A stretch of DNA of 64,000 nucleotides from Pseudorhodoferax sp. Leaf267 (GCF_001422405.1 NZ_LMMV01000026.1:128166-192165), one strand, 5' to 3'. Counted from the first letter of the stretch, positions 34,120 through 44,686 are shown. Notes: generated by a model not told the origin, from the sequence alone. Numbers and translations are program-made.

Positions 34120-36600
34120 TCATCGCGCCTCCTGCGCCGCATGCACCTCGAACGCGATCCGCCCGTTCTCCGGCGCATTCGGGTCGTTGTCCAGCCGCGC
34201 GATCTCCAGCCGTGCCATCGCGATCCTGCCGGCCTCGATCTCGCCCGCCGCCGACCGCCCCAGCCGCTGGAAGCGCAGCGGCTCCACATGCGACACCCCG
34301 GGCACGGCCATGGCCGCGGCGACCAATGCGCTCAGGTACACGGGCTCGCCGAAGCTGAACCGGTCCGGGTGGAAGAAGCCGCGCGCGGACGTGGCGAACA
34401 CCGCCAGCAGCCGGCGCTGCACGTCGGCCGGGAAGTAGCCCGGCCTGGCGCACACGTGCAGCGCCACGTCCAGCGGCACATAGGCCGGCGCGTCGATCTC
34501 CACGTCATGCCCGGCCAGGCGATAGCGGTCGATGAAGGCGGTGATGCTGTCCTCGAACACCGGGTCGATGCCCTCCTCGCCGCGCCGGTCCACGGTGATG
34601 AACATCGTGTACCAGCTGCCCGTCCAGCGCCGCGTGGCCACGGCGCGCTGCACGCGCGCGTCGCGCATCGTGACCTCGGCGTAGTCGGCCGCCGTCACGG
34701 CGCGCTCCTGGCGGCGAAAGGCCTGGGGCGCGTCCATGCGCGCGCGGGCCACGGGCATGGGCTCCACGCCGCCTTGCGCGGGAAGGGGGTTGCGCACGCG
34801 CACGATTCCGTCGAAGCCGGCGAGCACGTGGGCGATGGCCTCGGCGCCCACGTTGCCCGCGTTGCCGTTGCCGCGGCGCATGCGCGCCTGCAGGCTCTCG
34901 CCGGCCCCGGGCGACAGGCCGTTCACGCCGTCGCCGAAGCGCAGCTGCACCTGGCCGTCGTTGTCGGTCTCCACCACGAACTCGGCCGCCTGCGCGCCGC
35001 TGGCCAGGAGGTCGCGCCGCGCGCTCCAGCGCCGTCGGTCGCCCTGGCTCGTCACGTCCATGGCCTCGCGCGTGTCGGCCAGGTCGCGCTGCAGCGCGGC
35101 CGTGGCCGGGGCCGTGGCATCGACCAGCAGCGGCTGGCCGCCCGCGCCGCGCACCAGGCCCTGGCGCGTGAGTGGCGTGGTCAGGCCTTGCGTGGGCCGG
35201 TAGCGCGGCACGCGGCCGCCGGGCACGGGCTGCAGCGGGTCGGGCCGCGGCGCGCTGGCGCCATGGTCGGCCAGCGTCACGTTGGCGCAGGCACTGGCCA
35301 TGCCGTCGACCAGCACGCCGCCGATGACCTTGGACAGGCACAGGTCGAACGGCAGCGCGTCGTCTGCATGCCAGTGCACCTCGACGAACAAGGCCTCGGT
35401 GACCGGGTCGCTGCGCGGCGCGGGCACGGCGCGCGTGGGGCTGGCCTCAGGGTCCACGCGCGTCAGGCGCACCACCCAGCGCTGCTGCGCGTCGGCGTCC
35501 TGCGCCAGGCCGGTCGTGGTGCTGGCGCGCGACTCCAGCAGCAGCAGGTCGCCCACGCGCAGGCGCAACCGGCTGGTCGCGTCGTCGCGCAGGAAGGCCC
35601 GCGTGGCGCCGCGCGGCAGGCAGCAGGCCTCGTCGCTCCAGGTGTGCAGGCCGATGCGGTTGTGCGCGCTGAACAGCGTGACGGGCGCGAGCAGCTCGAA
35701 GGGCTGGGCGCCGGCCGCGATCAGGTCCTGCGCGGTCTCGGGCGAGCCCAGGCGCGTGGGCACGCCGCTGGCACGCGTGAGCAGCAGCGTGCCGTCCAGG
35801 CCGGTCGCGGGGTCGCAGGCCGGCAGCGTCTGGTTGTCGGCCGCGGCGTCGACCTCGAACGCGACCCAGGCGCGCGCGTTGCAGCCCTCGTGCAGCGTGA
35901 AATTGAGCAGCCGCGTGTGCCGGCGCACCGACACGCGCTGGCGCGCCGTGCCCAGGTAGGCTTCGGTGGCGACCGCGTCCTGGTAGTAGGCGATCTCGTC
36001 GGCGCGCAAGGCCAGGGCCTCGGCCAGCGTGACCATCAGGTCGGCCGGGTTGCGGTTGCGCCAGTCGGGCATCAGCACCGACAGGCGGTCCAGCACCAGG
36101 CGGCGAAAGCTTTGGTAGTCGCGCGCCAGGTAGTCGATGTCGGGGTGCGGCTCGGGCGCGGGCGCGCAGGCAGTGTCGGTGCGGCAGTCGAAGTCGCTCG
36201 GGCAATCGACCTTGAAGCCGAAGTCGATCTGCGCCAGCGCCGGGTCGATGCCGTCGGGCGGCGCGTCCGAGCCGGCCGAGGCCACGAGGCGCAGTGTGTA
36301 GCGCGAGAAGTCGCCGATGCGGTCGACCTCAACCGTCAGCACGTCGCCCGCGGCCGACACGTTGACGACCTGCGGATCGCGCACGCGCACGCCGCCGCGG
36401 ATCTCGACGTTGGAGGGCGTGAGCGGCACCAGCGGCACGGTCGCCAGGTCGTGCACGCAATGCAGCAGCAGCCGCGGCTGGCCGTGCACGACTTCGAGGT
36501 ATTCGATGCCGTTGAACAGGCGCGGCGGCGAGGCCAGCGCGGCGGCGCGCACGGCGGCGACGCGGCCGGGGTTCTGGCAGAGGTATTGGTCAGCGGCCAT
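34120..36600 (-). CDS. putative baseplate assembly protein, baseplate J-like (Afp11/Pvc11 type)
   Basis: An 826-residue eCIS baseplate protein. N-terminal ~130 residues are a beta domain (LFNGIEYLEVVHGQPRLLLH); then DIDYLARDYQSFRRLVLDRL with ADEIAYYQDAVATEAYLGTA, the landmark of the gp6-like wedge; then a central insert; and the J-like C-terminal part with RRQERAVTAADYAEVTMRD and GIDPVFEDSITAFIDRYRLA. It stops just before the repeat-filled gap to the Afp12-type gene. Length is normal for the family (about 800-900). Confidence 0.85.
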   Translation of the reverse strand: MAADQYLCQNPGRVAAVRAAALASPPRLFNGIEYLEVVHGQPRLLLHCVHDLATVPLVPLTPSNVEIRGGVRVRDPQVVNVSAAGDVLTVEVDRIGDFSRYTLRLVASAGSDAPPDGIDPALAQIDFGFKVDCPSDFDCRTDTACAPAPEPHPDIDYLARDYQSFRRLVLDRLSVLMPDWRNRNPADLMVTLAEALALRADEIAYYQDAVATEAYLGTARQRVSVRRHTRLLNFTLHEGCNARAWVAFEVDAAADNQTLPACDPATGLDGTLLLTRASGVPTRLGSPETAQDLIAAGAQPFELLAPVTLFSAHNRIGLHTWSDEACCLPRGATRAFLRDDATSRLRLRVGDLLLLESRASTTTGLAQDADAQQRWVVRLTRVDPEASPTRAVPAPRSDPVTEALFVEVHWHADDALPFDLCLSKVIGGVLVDGMASACANVTLADHGASAPRPDPLQPVPGGRVPRYRPTQGLTTPLTRQGLVRGAGGQPLLVDATAPATAALQRDLADTREAMDVTSQGDRRRWSARRDLLASGAQAAEFVVETDNDGQVQLRFGDGVNGLSPGAGESLQARMRRGNGNAGNVGAEAIAHVLAGFDGIVRVRNPLPAQGGVEPMPVARARMDAPQAFRRQERAVTAADYAEVTMRDARVQRAVATRRWTGSWYTMFITVDRRGEEGIDPVFEDSITAFIDRYRLAGHDVEIDAPAYVPLDVALHVCARPGYFPADVQRRLLAVFATSARGFFHPDRFSFGEPVYLSALVAAAMAVPGVSHVEPLRFQRLGRSAAGEIEAGRIAMARLEIARLDNDPNAPENGRIAFEVHAAQEAR

Positions 36601-36619
36601 GGCAAGCCTCCTGGGGGGA

Positions 36620-36657
36620 GCCCTCACCCCAGCCCTCTTCCAGAGGGAGAGGGAGCA
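36620..36657. repeat. palindromic REP-like repeat, single unit
   Basis: One copy of the eCIS-spacer palindrome (CCCTCACCCC, CCCTCTTCC, loop, GAGGGAGAGGGAG) in the 75-base gap between the gp25-like and Afp11-type genes. Confidence 0.75.
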
Positions 36658-36675
36658 CAGAAGCGATCACGTTGT

Positions 36676-37044
36676 TCATGGCCCCACCTCCCGCGTGAAC
36701 TCCGCACTCCCCGCCTCCTGCGTCTCCAGCACCGTGTAGCGCACCAGCACCGACAGCGTCGCGTCCTCGCTGCGCGCACTCACCTCGTCGATCTGCAGCA
36801 AATGCCCCAGCCACTGCTGCAGCGAGGCGTGCACCAGCGCCTGCACGGTCACGGCCAGCTCGGGGCTGTTCGGCGCGAACACGAGCTGCATGAGGCCGCA
36901 GCCAAAGTCGGGCCGGTTCACGCGCTCGCCGGGCACGGTGAACAGCAGCTGTTCGATGAGGCCGCGCAGATACGTATCGCGCTCGGCCTGCGCGCTGCGC
37001 CCGCGGCCATCGACGCGGTAGGGGAAAGCAAGGTGGGAAGACAT
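36676..37044 (-). CDS. gp25-like baseplate protein (GPW/gp25 family)
   Basis: A 122-residue protein of the phage T4 gp25 / Afp9 family, a lysozyme-like baseplate component that starts sheath assembly. Signatures are HLAFPYRVDGRGR, RDTYLRGLIEQLLFTVPGER (the family EPR-type core is here PGER) and NRPDFGCGLMQLVFAPNS. It is followed 3 bases later on the other side by the PAAR-like gene (37048), consistent with a particle-core operon. Confidence 0.92.
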   Translation of the reverse strand: MSSHLAFPYRVDGRGRSAQAERDTYLRGLIEQLLFTVPGERVNRPDFGCGLMQLVFAPNSPELAVTVQALVHASLQQWLGHLLQIDEVSARSEDATLSVLVRYTVLETQEAGSAEFTREVGP

Positions 37045-37047
37045 GGT

Positions 37048-37368
37048 TCACATCCCTATGACGCGGGTCTGCGCGGCCACGGGCATCAGCGGCGTGCCGG
37101 TCGGTGCGCAGATGGCCTGGCTGCTCAGCAGCAGCACGGGCTGGCCGGTGGCGAACACGCGCGTGGCGGCCACCACCCATTGCGCCGTCACGCAAGGCCC
37201 GTTGCCCTGCGGCGGCGAGAAGGCGCAGCCTGCGACCAGCCAGGGTGCGGCCTGCGTCGCGACCGGCTGGCCCGAGACCAGCACGCGCGGCACGGGCGCG
37301 CTGGGCGTGGCCTGGCCGCCGTGGGCGCAGAGCACGGTGGCGCCGAGGTGGAGGACGGGGCCGGTCAC
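37048..37368 (-). CDS. PAAR-like tip protein
   Basis: A 106-residue protein at the position of Afp10 (PAAR-like spike tip). It contains HLGATVLCAHGG and pairs of Cys (AICAPTGTPL, GCAFSPPQGNGPC) that could hold zinc, as in PAAR and DUF4280 tips. A GTG start is chosen because GGGAGG lies at the right distance and the frame upstream is a repeat. The cone-shaped tip would cap the gp5-like spike. Identification rests on size, Cys/Gly pattern and context; no strict PAAR repeats were counted. Confidence 0.7.
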   Translation of the reverse strand: MTGPVLHLGATVLCAHGGQATPSAPVPRVLVSGQPVATQAAPWLVAGCAFSPPQGNGPCVTAQWVVAATRVFATGQPVLLLSSQAICAPTGTPLMPVAAQTRVIGM

Positions 37369-37381
37369 GGCGCGCCTCCCT

Positions 37382-37492
37382 GGCTCCCTCGCCCCTCTGG
37401 GGAGAGGGTGGGGGTGAGGGGCCGGCACAGGCACAGGCCCCGCCACAGGCAAACACCCTCACCCCAGCCCTCTCCCGCACGCGGGAGAGGGG
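37382..37492. repeat. palindromic REP-like repeats, two units
   Basis: Two copies of the eCIS-spacer palindrome (about 37383-37421 and 37455-37490) in the 145-base gap between the spike and PAAR-like genes. The second has a larger GCACGC loop. Confidence 0.78.
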
Positions 37493-37513
37493 GCAAGAGG
37501 GCGCGGTCGTGCG

Positions 37514-38023
37514 TCATACGATGGTCAACGCGCCCGCGTTGATGTTCACCGTCGGCCCCAGCATCGTCAGCGAAGCGCCCTTGCCGTTCTGGATGTAGAT
37601 GCCCGTGTCGTTCACGATCAGCGTCGCGCCGGTCGCGCTCTTGAGCATGATCCCGCCCGTGGGGCCGGGCAGGTCGCTGATGGTCAGGCCGTTCTGCAGC
37701 GGCGTCTGCAGCGTGATGGCCTGCACGGCCGGCGGCGTGGCGCGGGCCAGCGCCGGCACCTCGGCCGCGCTGCCCCAGAAGCAGCCGACCCAGATCGGGT
37801 GGTCGGGGTCGCCCTGCTCGTACTCGATCCACACGCCCGAGCCGATCAGGGGCAGCGCGAACATGCCGTTCTGGATGCCGGCCACGGGCACGCAGGGCAT
37901 GGCCCAGGTCGAGGGCATCAGCCCCGTCACGTCGGGCACCTGCACCATGAGCCGGCCCATCTGCATGGGGTCGATGTTGTTCATGACCAGGCCGCGGTAC
38001 TTGCCGTAGAACTTCTCGCTCAC
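37514..38023 (-). CDS. spike protein, gp5-like (baseplate assembly protein V)
   Basis: A 169-residue protein with an N-terminal OB-fold domain (KFYGKYRGLVMNNIDPMQMG, RLMVQVPDVTG; then LPLIGSGVWIEYEQGDPDHP and IWVGCFWG), followed by a short beta-helix-forming C-terminus (GGIMLKSATGATLIVNDTGI). This is the gp5/VgrG-C spike of eCIS (Afp8 C-terminal part). The spike is split from the hub, which is encoded by the next gene as a separate protein. Confidence 0.9.
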   Translation of the reverse strand: MSEKFYGKYRGLVMNNIDPMQMGRLMVQVPDVTGLMPSTWAMPCVPVAGIQNGMFALPLIGSGVWIEYEQGDPDHPIWVGCFWGSAAEVPALARATPPAVQAITLQTPLQNGLTISDLPGPTGGIMLKSATGATLIVNDTGIYIQNGKGASLTMLGPTVNINAGALTIV

Positions 38024-38033
38024 GAGGGCTCCT

Positions 38034-39176
38034 TCATACGGGGACTTTCGGAGTGATGGAGACGAGCCCGTTGCGCGTGAGCTCGAAGCTCTGCTTGAAC
38101 TCGCCGCGCTTGAGCGTGCTGGTCACGCTGTTCACGTAGTACAGCCCGTCGTAGGCCACGCCCACGCCGCGCACGCCGACCAGGCCTCTTGCCTTGAGCG
38201 GCCGGCCGTAGCGCAGCACGTCCAGGCTGCCCGTGCCGGTCACGGCGTCCTGCGACTTGGCGGCCTCGGCCAGGCCGGCCGAGATGGCGCGCATGGGGCT
38301 CATCTTGGCCGTGTCCTTCATGACCTTGACGTTGGCCAGCGGCGTGGGCAGCACGGCCAGTGGCGGCTGCAGCGGGTTGATGTTGGGGATCGGTATCGGG
38401 ATCGGCGCGCGCGTGAGCTGGTTCTGGATGAACACGATGGGCAGCACGCCCTTCTCGGGGTCGAACGTGAACGACAGGTTCTCCACGTTCGTCAGCGCGT
38501 CCATGTCCACGTTCAGCGCCGGCTGCGGCACGCCGATCTTGATCTCGGGGCCGAAGTAGGCGATGTTGGTGCCCACCGCCGGCCCCGGCTCCACGTAGAA
38601 CACATAGCCCACCTGGCGCGCCAGTTCCTGGATGTAGGCCAGGTCGGTGCCGCGCTGCGACGGGATCTTGTCGATGGGGATCTGCACGTCGGGGAACAGC
38701 ACCGGGATGATCATGGGGATCAGCCCGAACGGCGCGTACTTGGCGCACAGCAGCGCCACGCGGCCCTCCACCGGCACGGCCGGGAACGGCAGGCCGCTCC
38801 AGTCGATCTTGTCCATGGCGCGGGTGACGTCCTCGCCCGTCACCGTGAGGCTGCCGGGCTGGCCCTGGCTGCCGGCCTGCACCTGCACATGCGTCATCAC
38901 GCCGTCGAAGAGGGGTTGCGGCTGGCCGTTCATGGTCACGACCAGGGTCACGCGCAGCGGCGGCGTGGCGGGGCTCACGTTGCTGGCGCCGGCCAGCAGG
39001 AAGATGGTGTTGAGCTCGGAGCGGGCCGTGATCGAGAACCGGAGCTGGAAGCCCGAGGCGGCGCCGGTGGCCGTGCGCACCTCCACGCTCTCCAAGGCTT
39101 CGAGCACCACGCGCGGCACTGGGATCGGCACGATGGGGCCGATCAGCAGGGTGAGCTGGATGCCTTGAGCGAGCAT
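38034..39176 (-). CDS. hub protein, phage late-control D (gpD/VgrG-N) family
   Basis: A 380-residue protein of the phage gpD/gp27-like hub family, together with the gp5-like spike forming a VgrG split in two (both halves together match Afp8). Features: FDGVMTHVQVQAGSQGQPGS with LTVTGEDVTRAMDKIDWSG, DLAYIQELARQVGYVFYVEP and FELTRNGLVSITPKVPV at the end. It ends 10 bases before the spike gene. The hydrophobic N-terminus (LTLLIGPIVPIPVPRVV) is a beta strand, not a signal peptide. Confidence 0.87.
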   Translation of the reverse strand: MLAQGIQLTLLIGPIVPIPVPRVVLEALESVEVRTATGAASGFQLRFSITARSELNTIFLLAGASNVSPATPPLRVTLVVTMNGQPQPLFDGVMTHVQVQAGSQGQPGSLTVTGEDVTRAMDKIDWSGLPFPAVPVEGRVALLCAKYAPFGLIPMIIPVLFPDVQIPIDKIPSQRGTDLAYIQELARQVGYVFYVEPGPAVGTNIAYFGPEIKIGVPQPALNVDMDALTNVENLSFTFDPEKGVLPIVFIQNQLTRAPIPIPIPNINPLQPPLAVLPTPLANVKVMKDTAKMSPMRAISAGLAEAAKSQDAVTGTGSLDVLRYGRPLKARGLVGVRGVGVAYDGLYYVNSVTSTLKRGEFKQSFELTRNGLVSITPKVPV

Positions 39177-39204
39177 GTCAGTGCCGCCCGGCCGCCCGAA
39201 GGCA

Positions 39205-39235
39205 TTGACGCGCCCCCTCGGGGGGCAGCGATACG
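39205..39235. repeat. short palindrome of a common Comamonadaceae type
   Basis: A CCCCCTC/GGGGGG hairpin with a following GCAGCGATACGCGAAGCG tail. A related CCCCCTTGAGGGGG palindrome lies at about 48360-48377. Both are intergenic and probably fold as hairpins; function unknown. Confidence 0.5.
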
Positions 39236-39259
39236 CGAAGCGATGAGCATGGGGGCATG

Positions 39260-39619
39260 TCAGCCTCCTGCTCCGGGCACGCCTTCGGGCAGCGTGATGG
39301 CGAGTGTCTTGCCGACCTCGGCGACGAGGGCTTCGGGCAGCATCGCGCCGTTCGCATCGCTCAAGCGCCAGTTCTGCTCGGCCGCACCCAGGTGGCGCGC
39401 GGCCAGGTTGTCGAGCCGGTCGCCGGCCACGATGGTGGCCGTCGCCAGGCGCGTGAAGTTCTCGGGCGGCGGCAGGAAGCGGCGCGTGACGAAGACGACG
39501 GTGCGGCCGTCGGGCAGCGTGGCCTGCGCGGTGGGCAGGCCGTAATAGCGGCTGTCGGGCGTGAAGGCCGGCTGGGCAAGTCCGTTGGACTGCATGAAGG
39601 CCTGGATCGGGTCGATCAT
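39260..39619 (-). CDS. LysM-like tube-initiator partner (Afp7 C-terminal part)
   Basis: A 119-residue protein with a LysM-like segment (LATATIVAGDRLDNLAARHL, then GAAEQNWRLSDANGA). In Afp/PVC particles the LysM domain is the C-terminal part of the tube initiator Afp7. Here it is a separate gene just downstream of the CIS_tube gene, so the Afp7 function is split over two genes. A LysM in a particle lacking cell wall targets probably works as a structural clamp. Confidence 0.78.
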   Translation of the reverse strand: MIDPIQAFMQSNGLAQPAFTPDSRYYGLPTAQATLPDGRTVVFVTRRFLPPPENFTRLATATIVAGDRLDNLAARHLGAAEQNWRLSDANGAMLPEALVAEVGKTLAITLPEGVPGAGG

Positions 39620-39666
39620 GGGTGGCTCCTGAACGAAGGGCTGTGTGTCGGCCGTGGCCGCTGGCC

Positions 39667-39701
39667 TTCACCCCAGCCCTCTTCCAGAGGGAGAGGGAGC
39701 G
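39667..39701. repeat. palindromic REP-like repeat, single unit
   Basis: One degenerate copy of the eCIS-spacer palindrome in the 100-base gap between the CIS_tube and LysM genes (CACCCC, CCCTCTTCC, loop, GAGGGAGAGGGAG). Confidence 0.7.
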
Positions 39702-39719
39702 AAGAGAACAGCGCGGCGT

Positions 39720-40382
39720 TCATGCGATGCCCCCGATCCCCAGCGTCGCAAAGCTCACCGGCTGCACCTTCCCCGCCAGCCGCTCCTTGCCCTGCAGATA
39801 CGTCATGAACAAGGCCCCGCCCTTGGACGCGAACCCCAGGTCGTCCACCGTCAGCACGCGCAGGCTGAACGACACCTTGGCGCGGATCGGGTTCAGCGAC
39901 GGGTCGAAGGCCTCCTCGGTGATCGAGAAGTCGGTCAGCTTCACGGGGATGATCCGCGTCTTGCCCCACACGAACAGCAGCAGCGGCGCGAGCATGGGCG
40001 CGATCTCCAGGGTGCCCGAGCCGGCCTGGCTGTCCACGCGTTGCAGCTGCGCCGACGTGGGCTGCGACAGCGCCTCCAGCACCGCCAGCTGCGGGCCGAT
40101 GCCGAAGGCCGTGGCGTTGGCGTTCTGCTCGGGGAACTCCAGCTGGTCGGTGGCGTCGATGTCGGCGTCAAAGCTGATGGTCTCCACGGCCGGGCCCTTG
40201 AAGCGCGTGGGCTCGGCGCGGTTGCCGCCGCCTTCGCCGCCGGCCTCTTGCGGCTGCAGCTTGCGTGTCAGCGTGTCGGCGTTGTATTGCAGCGAGACCA
40301 CGCGCAGCACCTGGGCCGATGCGGGGTCGACCACGACCAGGCCGCCCTTGACCAGCTTGGGGGACTGGGGAGATGTGCCCAT
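39720..40382 (-). CDS. contractile injection system tube-initiator protein (CIS_tube)
   Basis: A 220-residue protein of the CIS_tube family (Afp7 N-terminal part), which joins the inner tube to the baseplate. Features: VVVDPASAQVLRVVSLQYNA, then ETISFDADIDATDQLEFPEQ, LLLFVWGKTRIIPVKLTDFS and EAFDPSLNPIRAKVSFSLRV, all typical. The family often carries a LysM domain at the end; here LysM is encoded in the next gene (39260-39619). Upstream is the DUF4157 gene after a ~36-base gap. Confidence 0.87.
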   Translation of the reverse strand: MGTSPQSPKLVKGGLVVVDPASAQVLRVVSLQYNADTLTRKLQPQEAGGEGGGNRAEPTRFKGPAVETISFDADIDATDQLEFPEQNANATAFGIGPQLAVLEALSQPTSAQLQRVDSQAGSGTLEIAPMLAPLLLFVWGKTRIIPVKLTDFSITEEAFDPSLNPIRAKVSFSLRVLTVDDLGFASKGGALFMTYLQGKERLAGKVQPVSFATLGIGGIA

Positions 40383-40418
40383 GGTGCGTCCTTCACGTCG
40401 TGCGGGGCAGGCCGGGGG

Positions 40419-41840
40419 TCAGGAGCACGACAGCCCGGTGTTGAGGTGGTTGGCGGCGTTGGTGCCGCGCGTCAGCCCCAGGCCCGGCAGCGCGTTGAGC
40501 CGCGCCACCAGCGGGTCGCCCGCGGCGCGCTGGTTCTGCATCATCTGCAGCCAGATCTTGAACTTCATCTCGTTGCACGCGATGCCCACGATGCGGACCT
40601 GGTGGAACAGCCGCATGCTCTCGAAGGCCGCGTCCTGCTCGGTCGTGGCGGCCAGGCCGAATTCGTGGAACAGCGGGCTGAAGGCCTCGGCCATCTGGAA
40701 CGAGCCGGGCGGGGCATTGTTCAGGGTCCACATGTCCAGGAAGTGGCGCGAGAAGCCTTCCGCGTAGATCGCCAGTTCCTCCCCGGGTGTGGCGCTGTGC
40801 GGCGACGAGCCCTGCATGGCCCAGTCGCGCAGGAAGTCCCAGGCGTGCGCGCTCTCGTGTTCGAACACCATCTGGGTGAAGTCGGGGCCGTGCGCGTTGA
40901 GCGCCTGGGGGCCGAACAGGATGAAGATCCGGATCGCGTCCGGCTGCGCAGCGTTGGTGCGGAAAGTGGCAAAGCCGAACAAGGCGTTGTTGCCGATCTT
41001 CTGGTTCAGGTTGCGGTCGTAGTTGACGTGCGTGTCGCTCAGCGTGCCCCACTCGACATAGCGGCCCGCGGCGATCGCGGCGTTGACGTTGGGCGCGGTG
41101 TTCGTCTTTTGCTCCACCGTCGCGCTGCCGCGCAACGCCTCGCCCATCATGTCGGCCACGCACTGGTTGTCGCCGCTGGCGCCCTTGGCGTTCGCCACGC
41201 GCTGGTCCCAGGGCAGGCCGGCCCAGGCCGGGTCGCATGCGCGCGCCAGGCGGTGCAGGCCGCCGCCCTGCTGCACCGTGTGGGTCAGCTCATGGGCCAG
41301 CAGGCGCCGGCCGGCATCGCTGTCGGTGCCGAACTGCCCGGCGCCGAACACGATGTGCTCGCCCACCGTGTAGGCCAGCGCATGCACCGCGCGCGCCGAC
41401 GCCGCGGCGCGCGCATCGGTGTGGATGCGCACGCGGCTGAAGTCGTGGGCATGGGGTGGTGCGCTGGTGCCGGGCGCTGCAAGCTGCAGCGGCTGGCCGC
41501 CGATGCGGGCCGCGGCCTGCTCGGCCTCCTGCTCCAGCGCTGCGCTGCTGCGGCCGGCATCCACGCGCACGCGGCCGAAGTCGTGTGCGAAGCGCGCGGA
41601 CAGCGCCGCGCTGGTGGGCGCGTCCAGCGGCTGGCCCGGCGAGGCCAGCACCTCGCCGACGATGGCGGGCCATGCGCCTGGCGCGGCCTGCGGTGTGGCG
41701 GCGCCGGGTGCGGCGCTGCGCAGCAAGGCCTCCTCGTCGCGCTCGGCCCCGCAGGCGCACTTGCGCTGCAGGAAGCCGCGCGTTGCAGCGGCAGCGGCCG
41801 GGGCGGCGGGCTGCCGGGCCAGCGGTGCGGCGCGGCTCAT
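40419..41840 (-). CDS. eCIS core metallopeptidase-like protein (DUF4157) with second HExxH domain
   Basis: A 473-residue eCIS core-domain protein. N-terminus has LQRKCACG, a motif of the family. The core has HDFGRVRVDAG and HDFSRVRIHTD (two related segments at ~86 and ~132) and the zinc-protease motif AHELTHTVQQ at ~182-191. The unusual part is the C-terminal ~250 residues with a second motif, FEHESAHAWDF (HESAH at ~328-332), followed by GEELAIYAEGF, a possible third glutamate ligand as in gluzincins. It may be a cargo protease/effector whose DUF4157 domain targets it to the tube. Metal binding is inferred. Confidence 0.85.
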   Translation of the reverse strand: MSRAAPLARQPAAPAAAAATRGFLQRKCACGAERDEEALLRSAAPGAATPQAAPGAWPAIVGEVLASPGQPLDAPTSAALSARFAHDFGRVRVDAGRSSAALEQEAEQAAARIGGQPLQLAAPGTSAPPHAHDFSRVRIHTDARAAASARAVHALAYTVGEHIVFGAGQFGTDSDAGRRLLAHELTHTVQQGGGLHRLARACDPAWAGLPWDQRVANAKGASGDNQCVADMMGEALRGSATVEQKTNTAPNVNAAIAAGRYVEWGTLSDTHVNYDRNLNQKIGNNALFGFATFRTNAAQPDAIRIFILFGPQALNAHGPDFTQMVFEHESAHAWDFLRDWAMQGSSPHSATPGEELAIYAEGFSRHFLDMWTLNNAPPGSFQMAEAFSPLFHEFGLAATTEQDAAFESMRLFHQVRIVGIACNEMKFKIWLQMMQNQRAAGDPLVARLNALPGLGLTRGTNAANHLNTGLSCS

Positions 41841-42093
41841 CGCGGTGCTCCCCGCACAATGGCGCGCGCCGCAGCCGTGCCCGCCGACACGGGCACGTGA
41901 GTGCCGGGTTCGCGCGGCGCGGCAAGCCGCTGCGAGGAGCCCGCCGCCGAGAGCTGCGCGAGGGCGCCGGGCTCGGCCAGCAACCGGCCCAGCTCTGCCT
42001 GCAGGTCGGCCTGCAGCGCGGCAGCCATGCCATCGCGTGCATCGGCATGGAAACCCTTCAGGACCAGCCGGTCCACATGCAAGACGATGCGGT

Positions 42094-42097
<4 letters not shown>
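41837..42097 (-). CDS. small eCIS-associated protein
   Basis: An 86-residue protein (RIVLHVDRLVLKGFHADARD at the N-terminus) that overlaps the ATPase stop and the DUF4157 start by 4 bases each. Short proteins beginning this way sit between the ATPase and DUF4157 genes in eCIS loci I recall; their role is not known to me. It is predicted to be helical, with an Ala/Leu-rich middle (AELGRLLAEPGALAQL). Possible chaperone or adaptor for the DUF4157 protein, by position only. Confidence 0.68.
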
Positions 42098-44004
<1,907 letters not shown>

Positions 44005-44040
44005 GGGGCGGGTCCTGAAACGCCCGGGGCCGGGCATAGC

Positions 44041-44686
44041 GATGGCCCGTGCGGGACCCCGCTTCCCCATCCCCTGTGCCCGTGCCGAGGAGCGGAGCGG
44101 CATGGGCGGCGCAAGGGCACCTTGCGCATCGTGGACTGACCCATTGCACCTTGTTTGAACGGAGTGAACGCAGTGAACGAAGTGAGTTGTGCAATGCGCC
44201 CATGCCGTGAGCACCGCAGGTTGCCCGTAGCGCAGCGGAGGGACACGGGAACCGGGGTCGCCTTCTTTTGCTTACTTTTCTTGGCGAAGCAAGAAAAGTA
44301 AGTCGCCCGCGGGGGCGAGACCCCGCACGGTGGCGCAAGCACATTGCTGGAATGGTCGAACCGGCCTTTGATGAAGCACTCTGCTTGCGCAACGGTGCCG
44401 GGATGTGCGCCCGGCAGCGCAGTCACTTTCTCTTGTCTCGGCAAGAGAAAGTAACCAAAGAGAAGCCGACCCCGGTCCCTGCGACCCTGCGCTGCGCTCC
44501 GGGCAACCTGCGCTGCTCGCGTCAGGGGTGCATTGCACAACTCGCACCGTTCGCTGCGCTCACTCAGCTCGAACAGGTGCAATGAGTCAGACCACGAAGC
44601 GCAAGATGCTCTTGCGCCACCCCTGACGCTGCGCTGCTCGGCGCAGGTACAGGGGGCCCGGGGAGCGGGGTCCTGTTCGGGCCATC
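44041..44686. repeat. giant imperfect inverted repeat (~0.65 kb)
   Basis: Two arms of about 265 bases (about 44041-44305 and 44415-44686) match as reverse complements over their whole length, about an axis near 44363. They share GCAGGTTGCCCG, ACCGGGGTCG and GAGTTGTGCAATGC blocks. Inside each arm lies a smaller hairpin (44272-44302 with TTACTTTTCTTG; 44421-44454). A further perfect pair (GCGCAAGCA and its complement) at 44332-44341 and 44382-44390 sits about the same axis. No gene lies in the gap 44005-44905 apart from this element and repeats. Confidence 0.8.

Noticed and set aside
34141-37542. Very long plus-strand open frame (>1100 codons) across the baseplate genes
   Set aside because: It is the shadow of GC-rich minus-strand genes, with Arg/Ala/His-rich, low-complexity translation and no domain motifs.
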